NCBI GenBank assembly: GCA_023457875.1
Contig: JAEXBC010000200.1
Span: forward strand, 1-21,088
Source of the DNA: Bacillota bacterium
GTDB lineage: Bacteria > Bacillota > Clostridia > Lachnospirales > Cellulosilyticaceae
Length of the DNA: 21,088 bases
Direction: 5' to 3'
The position numbers were made by a program, and so were the translations under genes. Under the pieces are notes generated by a model. That model had not been told where the DNA came from. It did no database searches and worked only from the letters and a program-made list of their open reading frames with translations. Positions 16,230 through 21,088 of the stretch are shown here, in pieces. Each line of letters begins with the position of its first letter. The stretch's first letter is position 1.

Positions 16230-17210
16230 CTAAACACTTTTAAGGATCTCATTAAGATGCTTTGCTCTTGATGAAGTATAATGTTTTTCCAAATACAACG
16301 AGTATTTATTTATATCAATATCAGTACGTAAAGCGTGATCCATAGCATCTTCAAATTGTTCATAGGACTCTATTGACGGTGAAAATTTATCAAATTCATA
16401 AAATTGAGCATCGACACCTTCTTTTCCTGAAGGGTAATGAGCTATTACATGACAACCACAAGCGATTATCTCTAAAAAATGGGGAGTCATATGATAAAAC
16501 CCCTTTGTAAATCCATCCATATAACCTTGAACTCCATATAAAGTAACTCTTCCTAAAGCCTGAAGATTCATAAAATCCTCTCTTGTTTCAATCGATCCTA
16601 AACATTCTTTTCCATTTAAATAATATGCTTGGGTTTTATTTTGATCGTTATCTAGACTGTCACCTCTTTTCACATAAGTTACAGATGAATGTCTCTTTAT
16701 ATATTCAACGAAAAAAGAGTATAATAATGGGTCTTGTCTTCCTGTTAATACTATATCGTATTTCTTTTTAAATACCTTAGCACTGATTGCATACTTATCT
16801 GAAATTGAATAAGGTAGCATCTCTATTCTTAATGGGCAATTATTTTCTTTTAAATATTGATAATCAAATGGGCTTGAAAGTAAAACCAACTTGTTTTTTG
16901 AATGTTTTTTATAAAATTCCTGTAATTGATCTTTTTTTTCAAAAAAATCAATAATGCAAGGAATTATATGTTTACTATTCATTGGTTCATCTTGATCGCG
17001 CCCGTTAATTACAAATCTAAAAGTATTTTTATTAGGTCCGAGCAAAGGGAAATAAAAGCCAAAGCGATTTGCAGCCCTTAAAAAAAGAGGATATTTTTTT
17101 ACAGGTATATTCAATTCTTTTGATATAACATCTTCCCATTCGTATATTATTGGCTGTGCATAATCCTGACCAACACCATATCTGCGTGTAAACAGTTGCT
17201 TTAAGTTCAT
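16230..17210 (-). CDS. CgeB-like glycosyltransferase (GT-B fold)
   Basis: A 326-residue protein resembling the CgeB / glycosyltransferase family 1 group found in capsule clusters. The recognisable part is C-terminal: DIVLTGRQDPLLY (152-164), then NLQALGRVTLYGVQGYMDGFTKG and TPHFLEIIACGCHVIAHYP (242-260), where E247 and the CGC-V stretch correspond to the nucleotide-sugar-binding segment of GT4-like enzymes. The N-terminal half has few conserved landmarks. It is the first gene after the 106-base gap downstream of rmlB and the first in the AT-rich variable core; it runs 9 bases from the mutase-like gene. Donor and acceptor are not known. Confidence 0.78.
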   Translation of the reverse strand: MNLKQLFTRRYGVGQDYAQPIIYEWEDVISKELNIPVKKYPLFLRAANRFGFYFPLLGPNKNTFRFVINGRDQDEPMNSKHIIPCIIDFFEKKDQLQEFYKKHSKNKLVLLSSPFDYQYLKENNCPLRIEMLPYSISDKYAISAKVFKKKYDIVLTGRQDPLLYSFFVEYIKRHSSVTYVKRGDSLDNDQNKTQAYYLNGKECLGSIETREDFMNLQALGRVTLYGVQGYMDGFTKGFYHMTPHFLEIIACGCHVIAHYPSGKEGVDAQFYEFDKFSPSIESYEQFEDAMDHALRTDIDINKYSLYLEKHYTSSRAKHLNEILKSV

Positions 17211-17316
17211 GATAATTTATTATTAAACATTTTTTATATATCCTTCGTACTTTCTCACCGCTAGTATTTGCGTTTAAGATTCACATTTATCTACAAATTC
17301 GAGCAATCCCCGTACA
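17211..17316 (-). other. intergenic gap at the boundary of the variable core
   Basis: The longest gap in the operon (106 bases). I see no good Bacteroides promoter, no hairpin with T-run and no convincing short gene in it. It coincides with a change from moderate-GC rml genes on the right to AT-rich genes on the left, so it may be an old recombination joint. CCGCTA/TAGCGG (17258-17263 and 17318-17323) is an inverted pair too short and too far apart to call. Confidence 0.45.
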
Positions 17317-18450
17317 TTAGCGGTTTGAATACATTTTCTGATAGTAGTCTTGATAATCACCAGAAGTGATGTTATCCATCCAAGCTTCGTTCTCCAAGTA
17401 CCACTTTACAGTCTTCTCAATACCCTCCTCAAATTGAAGACTTGGTTCCCAGCCAAGCTCCTTCTGAAGCTTAGAAGAGTCGATGGCATATCTCAAATCA
17501 TGACCAGCACGATCAGTTACGTATGTTATCAAATCCAGATCCTCACCTTCCTTGCGTCCGAGCAAGCGATCAACTGTCTTAATGACTACCTTGATAATAT
17601 CAATATTCTTCCATTCATTGAAACCACCGATATTGTAAGTATCTGCAATCTTACCCTGATGGAAAATCACATCAATCGCACGAGCATGATCCACCACATA
17701 TAACCAGTCGCGCACATTCTCACCCTTACCGTATACAGGCAATGGCTTACGATGACGGATATTATTAATGAAAAGCGGAATTAACTTCTCCGGGAATTGG
17801 TAAGGGCCATAATTATTTGAGCAATTGGTCACAATGGCAGGCAGACCGTAAGTATCGTGGAATGCACGAACAAAATGATCCGAACTAGCTTTTGATGCAC
17901 TATAAGGGCTATGAGGATTGTATTTTGTAGTTTCATAGAAGAAATCCTTACCATAAGCCAAATGATGTTCACTGCTAGATGCAGTTGTTGTGAATGGCGG
18001 TTTAATACCATCTGGATGAGTCATCTCAAGGGCTCCATAAACCTCATCTGTAGAAATGTGATAAAAACGTTTACCCTCATACTTTTCAGGCAATGATTCC
18101 CAATAAAGTTTTGCAGCCTGAAGGAGTGATAAGGTGCCCATCACATTGGTACGTGCAAATGTAAATGGATCCTTGATGGAACGATCAACATGTGACTCTG
18201 CTGCCAAGTGGATGATACCGTCAATCTTCTCATCCTGCATCAACTTGTAAAACTCACCGAAGTCACAGATATCCATCTTAACAAACTTATAGTTTGGCTT
18301 ATCCTCAACATCTTTTAGATTCGCTAAGTTACCTGCATACGTAAGTTTGTCTAGGTTAATAATGTTATACTCCGGATATTTATTCACAAAAAGGCGTACC
18401 ACATGGCTACCAATAAAGCCTGCCCCACCTGTAATTACTATATTTTTCAT
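17317..18450 (-). CDS. rmlB: dTDP-glucose 4,6-dehydratase (RmlB)
   Basis: A 377-residue SDR enzyme that converts dTDP-glucose to dTDP-4-keto-6-deoxyglucose in the cytoplasm. TGGAGFIG (7-14) binds NAD; STDEVYG (133-139) carries the Thr, Asp and Glu used for dehydration; YSASK (183-187) supplies the catalytic Tyr and Lys. SNNYGPYQFPEKLIPLFI and GENVRDWLYVVDHARA are typical of RmlB. It is slightly longer than the approximately 350-360 of enteric RmlB because of a loop between residues 141 and 178, as is usual in Bacteroidetes. Its product is the branch point for RmlC and for WecE in this operon. It lies 21 bases after rmlC. Confidence 0.96.
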   Translation of the reverse strand: MKNIVITGGAGFIGSHVVRLFVNKYPEYNIINLDKLTYAGNLANLKDVEDKPNYKFVKMDICDFGEFYKLMQDEKIDGIIHLAAESHVDRSIKDPFTFARTNVMGTLSLLQAAKLYWESLPEKYEGKRFYHISTDEVYGALEMTHPDGIKPPFTTTASSSEHHLAYGKDFFYETTKYNPHSPYSASKASSDHFVRAFHDTYGLPAIVTNCSNNYGPYQFPEKLIPLFINNIRHRKPLPVYGKGENVRDWLYVVDHARAIDVIFHQGKIADTYNIGGFNEWKNIDIIKVVIKTVDRLLGRKEGEDLDLITYVTDRAGHDLRYAIDSSKLQKELGWEPSLQFEEGIEKTVKWYLENEAWMDNITSGDYQDYYQKMYSNR

Positions 18451-18471
18451 TATTAGTATATTCTAGTATGT

Positions 18472-19053
18472 TTATTTAAACTCAGGATAGAGATCCATTT
18501 CAATAGTGAAAGGTGAATCAAAGTCCTTCAGGCAAGCATGCAACGTATCTTTCTCTGATAGCAATATTTTGTCTGCAGGTATTTTCCAATCAATACCAAG
18601 GCTTTCATCCGCAATAGAAATACCACCATCAGCCTGTGGAGCATAGAAGTTATCACACTTGTATTGGAAAATGGCAATTTCACTAAGCACAGCGAAACCA
18701 TGAGCAAAACCTCTTGGCACAAAGAACTGACGATGATTATCCTCTGTTAGTTCTACTGCAACATGCTGACCGTATGTTGGTGATCCCTTGCGGATATCTA
18801 CAGCCACATCCAGCACAGCACCTTTAACGCAACGAACCAATTTACTTTGAGTAAATGGAGACTTCTGAAAGTGCAAACCTCTCATCACACCATAGGTAGA
18901 CATGGATTCGTTATCTTGCACGAAATTAATTTTGCGCACCTTCTCGTCAAATTCACGCTGAGAAAAACTCTCGAAGAAATATCCCCGAGTATCACCAAAT
19001 ATTTTGGGTTCTATGATGACAACCCCCTCAAGAGCTGTTTTGATTACATCCAT
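18472..19053 (-). CDS. rmlC: dTDP-4-dehydrorhamnose 3,5-epimerase (RmlC)
   Basis: A 193-residue cupin-fold epimerase acting on the RmlB product, the third step towards dTDP-L-rhamnose. Visible signatures are DTRGYFFESF (21-30), VMRGLHFQ with the catalytic base H61, K71, FVPRGFAHGF with H118, and the acid Tyr131 in FQYKCDNFYAP. Presence of the Tyr and both motifs supports a full 3,5-epimerase rather than a keto-isomerase. Its ATG overlaps the rmlA stop by one base (TAATG), so they are translated together. The next enzyme, RmlD, is not in this window. Confidence 0.95.
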   Translation of the reverse strand: MDVIKTALEGVVIIEPKIFGDTRGYFFESFSQREFDEKVRKINFVQDNESMSTYGVMRGLHFQKSPFTQSKLVRCVKGAVLDVAVDIRKGSPTYGQHVAVELTEDNHRQFFVPRGFAHGFAVLSEIAIFQYKCDNFYAPQADGGISIADESLGIDWKIPADKILLSEKDTLHACLKDFDSPFTIEMDLYPEFK

Positions 19054-19961
19054 TATAAATCAAGATTAGGATTACCGGTTTCTTTTATGTCTTCAATCAC
19101 CTTTAACAGGTACTGACCGTATTGGTTCTTAAGCATGGGTTTTGCAAGCTCACGCATACGTTCTTCAGTAATCCATCCTTGACGGTAGGCAATATCTTCC
19201 AAACAAGCAACTTTAAGGCCCTGTCTTTTCTCCAAAACCTCAATATAAGAAGATGCTTCAGAGAGGGAATCATGTGTACCAGTATCGAGCCATGCAAATC
19301 CTCTTCCGAGCGTTTGAACTTTGAGTTCACCCTCTTCAAGGAATTGTTGATTCACAGTGGTAATCTCATATTCGCCACGAGCTGAAGGTTGAATATGGGC
19401 TGCTACATCAACCACTTTATTGGGATAGAAGTAGAGTCCTACGACTGCATAATTTGACTTTGGTTTAGCAGGCTTTTCTTCTATAGAAAGACAATTACCC
19501 TCTTTATCAAAGTCAGCTACACCGTAGCGTTCCGGATCATTCACCCAATAACCAAAGACAGTGGCTTTTTTCTCTTCGTCGGCAGTACGGACTGCTTCTT
19601 TCAACATCTTAGTGAATCCTGAGCCGTGAAAGATATTATCACCTAGTACAAGACAAACAGAATCATCACCAATAAAATCTTTACCAATAGTAAAAGCCTG
19701 TGCTAGTCCATCCGGCGAAGGTTGTTCAGCATAGCTGAAGTTCACACCATAGTCAGAACCATCACCAAAAAGACGTTTAAAGCCTGGGAGATCATACGGA
19801 GTACTGATAATGAGAATATCACGGATACCGGCAAGCATAAGCACACTGACGGGGTAATAAACCATTGGTTTGTCATAAATGGGCATCAACTGTTTAGAGA
19901 TACCTTTTGTTATTGGATAAAGGCGTGTACCTGAACCGCCTGCTAATACAATTCCTTTCAT
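19053..19961 (-). CDS. rmlA: glucose-1-phosphate thymidylyltransferase (RmlA)
   Basis: A 302-residue nucleotidyltransferase making dTDP-glucose from dTTP and glucose-1-phosphate. [11 protein letters not shown] (6-16) and [16 protein letters not shown] (22-37) form the nucleotide site. [12 protein letters not shown] (79-90), LGDNIFHG (106-113, metal-binding D108) and YEITTVNQ are also as in RmlA. Length is about normal (290-300). It is the first biosynthetic gene, 24 bases after the UpxY-like gene, and feeds both the rhamnose-type and Fuc4N branches. Confidence 0.96.
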   Translation of the reverse strand: MKGIVLAGGSGTRLYPITKGISKQLMPIYDKPMVYYPVSVLMLAGIRDILIISTPYDLPGFKRLFGDGSDYGVNFSYAEQPSPDGLAQAFTIGKDFIGDDSVCLVLGDNIFHGSGFTKMLKEAVRTADEEKKATVFGYWVNDPERYGVADFDKEGNCLSIEEKPAKPKSNYAVVGLYFYPNKVVDVAAHIQPSARGEYEITTVNQQFLEEGELKVQTLGRGFAWLDTGTHDSLSEASSYIEVLEKRQGLKVACLEDIAYRQGWITEERMRELAKPMLKNQYGQYLLKVIEDIKETGNPNLDL

Positions 19962-19985
19962 ATAAATTTTAAAGTGTTAAAGTCT

Positions 19986-21029
19986 TCAATTAATATCAAA
20001 CCGCCTCACCACCTGAATCAACGAATGCAAAAAAGCCGACTTAGGTTGATACTTCTTCTCATACTCCTTCGCAGCATCTCGGTAAACCGGATTCTTCGTT
20101 GCTACATACATAGCCACCTGAAGACATGCCCACGAATCAGTAGCTCGTTTACTGGGAGGATCTTGCGCTATCTCATTCAATTCTTTCTCCACCAGAGCCT
20201 GCATTTTCTTGCAACCCTCCTTGTCTTTGAGCAGTTGGGCACAAATAAGCATCATGGCTCTGAAATGGCGGCGACCGGTGGGAGATGAAACGGTGGAGAA
20301 CCTATATTCCCACACTTTATTCAATGTCTTTCTGTCTTCCTCTTTTTGAGCATCACTATAGGATGCATCGGTGTGGTGATCAATAACGGCTTTGATGTGG
20401 GTTTTCACCCATTCCACAAATTTGTATTCTTGCTTCTTTCGGTCGGGTGAACTCACTCTTTCTATATCTTCCTCTTTCAGGTCTTTGATGCGAAGCAGCA
20501 TCGTGCCACCCACCACATCCAGACCAACGGTGAAACTGGTGCCGTTCTTGGTACGCTTGCGCTCTAGGATGCGAGCCTCCCAACCTTTGAAAGCAGTTGT
20601 TTTGAGTATCACTTTCTCGTTTAGCTCCAAATCATCTATCGTAGACCAAACCTCACAATCAATACGACTATCGACGCACATAGCCATAAATGCCTGCATT
20701 TCCTTGTCTCTGATCGTGATGGGATGCTTGGCGTGATTCAGGTAATACCAAAGTTTGGCCAGAGACCATTTATTTCGTTCCTTCAACAAATCCATTTGTC
20801 CTTTGGGTAACTTCACAAATAGAAATTTGCGAAGCGACGAATACTTCTGAAGGATTTCCTTGTCGCTTATATTATAGTTTTTGAATGTGACGTAGGGTAC
20901 GAAAAACTGAATAGCATTCCCATCAGTCAAAGCTTCGTTTATTTTTATAAGTTCATCGTGCATCTGTTGAGGTTCCGAAGACGTCATGACAATCCAGGAT
21001 TCCTCTATCGGGTAACTCTCATCGGGCAT
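19986..21029 (-). CDS. UpxY/NusG-like antitermination protein with a long C-terminal extension
   Basis: First gene of the operon. The start taken is the ATG at 21029 (347 residues); a GTG three codons upstream (21038) also lies in frame, before a stop at 21051-21053. The N-terminal part resembles a diverged NusG N-terminal domain: SWIVMTSSEPQQMHDEL near the start, FFVPYVTF, then LRKFLFVKLP, and ITIRDKEMQAF, as in UpxY proteins. A KOW-like segment follows (LELNEKVILKTTAFKGWEAR, then VGLDVVGG). About 155 further residues (196-350 counted from the GTG) are helical and charged, with no family I recognise; usual UpxY proteins are only about 170-190 residues. UpxY proteins let RNA polymerase read through the long untranslated leader of their own capsule operon; position supports that role. 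Weak similarity means this is a probable, not certain, assignment. Confidence 0.65.
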   Translation of the reverse strand: MPDESYPIEESWIVMTSSEPQQMHDELIKINEALTDGNAIQFFVPYVTFKNYNISDKEILQKYSSLRKFLFVKLPKGQMDLLKERNKWSLAKLWYYLNHAKHPITIRDKEMQAFMAMCVDSRIDCEVWSTIDDLELNEKVILKTTAFKGWEARILERKRTKNGTSFTVGLDVVGGTMLLRIKDLKEEDIERVSSPDRKKQEYKFVEWVKTHIKAVIDHHTDASYSDAQKEEDRKTLNKVWEYRFSTVSSPTGRRHFRAMMLICAQLLKDKEGCKKMQALVEKELNEIAQDPPSKRATDSWACLQVAMYVATKNPVYRDAAKEYEKKYQPKSAFLHSLIQVVRRFDIN

Positions 21030-21088
21030 ATTAAACACAGTATTTAGCGATTAAACATTCCATATATTCCACACGCTGTTTTCAAGTC
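21030..21088 (-). other. 5' leader of the capsule operon (partial)
   Basis: Only about 50 bases upstream of the first gene are present. They hold in-frame stop TAA (21051-21053) and AT-rich DNA, but no clear TAnnTTTG promoter, hairpin or inverted repeat. Bacteroides CPS operons often have invertible promoters and long leaders further upstream; any such element lies outside the window. Confidence 0.35.

Larger units (their letters stand above)
1843..21038 (-). other. capsular polysaccharide (Wzx/Wzy-type) biosynthesis operon
   Basis: Nineteen genes all point left with no internal terminator I could find. Spacing is mostly below 55 bases, and there are 1-11 base overlaps at rmlA/rmlC, ATP-grasp/PglD-like, wecE/GT, GT/acetyltransferase and GT4/GT2. 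Gene content is that of a Bacteroides CPS locus: antiterminator, dTDP-sugar synthesis, glycosyltransferases, flippase, polymerase, and an initiating polyprenyl-phosphate sugar transferase at the 3' end. The 5' boundary is set by the UpxY-like gene near the right edge; its promoter is outside or at the edge. The 3' boundary is the hairpin after wbuC. Export genes (Wza, Wzc) are not in the window. Confidence 0.85.

Noticed and set aside
17258..17323. CCGCTA/TAGCGG inverted pair, considered as an invertible promoter end
   Set aside because: Only 6 bp, with one arm inside the rmlB 3' end, and no promoter between; likely chance.
17350..17703. 117-codon open frame on the + strand
   Set aside because: Lies wholly antisense to rmlB, whose catalytic residues are clear.
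19974..20288. 104-codon + strand frame near the start of rmlA
   Set aside because: Antisense to the UpxY-like gene end; no support beyond length.
20392..20736. 114-codon open frame on the + strand
   Set aside because: Antisense to the UpxY-like gene; low-complexity Ser-rich product, no family motif.
1843..21038. Search for CRISPR arrays, tRNA/rRNA genes, insertion sequences and transposase genes
   Set aside because: No regular spaced repeats, no transposase-like proteins, and no tRNA or rRNA pattern seen by eye.

Overview
This window looks like a chromosome segment of a gut Bacteroides or close relative. The signs are AT-rich intergenic DNA with weak ribosome binding sites, a Bacteroides-type OmpA protein, and one long leftward operon with the layout of a Bacteroides capsular polysaccharide (CPS) locus: a NusG/UpxY-like gene first, nucleotide-sugar genes next, a Wzx/Wzy-type variable core, and a polyprenyl-phosphate sugar transferase plus WbuC cupin at the end. 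The assignment rests on protein family resemblance and layout read by eye; no database search was run.

Left flank (1-1842): the tail of an unidentified + strand gene, a decayed hipA-type toxin-kinase remnant (+ strand, frameshifted and deleted), then a leftward ompA-family gene with its own strong intrinsic terminator. A second intrinsic terminator (about 1777-1818) closes the CPS operon, so ompA is not part of it.

CPS operon (1843-21038, all minus strand, transcribed right to left). In transcription order: upxY-like antiterminator with an unusual C-terminal extension; rmlA, rmlC, rmlB (dTDP-sugar supply); a CgeB-like glycosyltransferase; a UDP-galactopyranose-mutase-like flavoprotein; Wzx flippase; ATP-grasp ligase; PglD/NeuD-like acyltransferase; WecE/RffA aminotransferase; a GT4-type glycosyltransferase with a Cys cluster; a hexapeptide acetyltransferase; a GT-A glycosyltransferase; Wzy polymerase; a GT4 and a GT2 glycosyltransferase; an SDR epimerase/reductase; the MraY/WecA-like initiating transferase; wbuC. 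Most genes are separated by under 55 bases, and several overlap or sit only 2-4 bases apart. The largest gap (106 bases after rmlB) lies where the DNA changes from moderate GC to very AT-rich.

Working together (inference): RmlA and RmlB make dTDP-4-keto-6-deoxyglucose. One branch goes through RmlC towards L-rhamnose (rmlD is absent here). The other goes through WecE to dTDP-Fuc4N, whose amine could then be modified by the PglD-like enzyme and perhaps by the ATP-grasp ligase. The mutase-like flavoprotein suggests a furanose. The lipid-linked repeat starts on undecaprenyl phosphate via the WecA-like protein, is extended by five glycosyltransferases, possibly O-acetylated, flipped by Wzx and polymerised by Wzy. 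No export/copolymerase genes (Wza/Wzc), upxZ or invertible promoter lie inside the window.

The points most worth following up are the extended UpxY-like protein and the WecE/PglD/ATP-grasp cassette.
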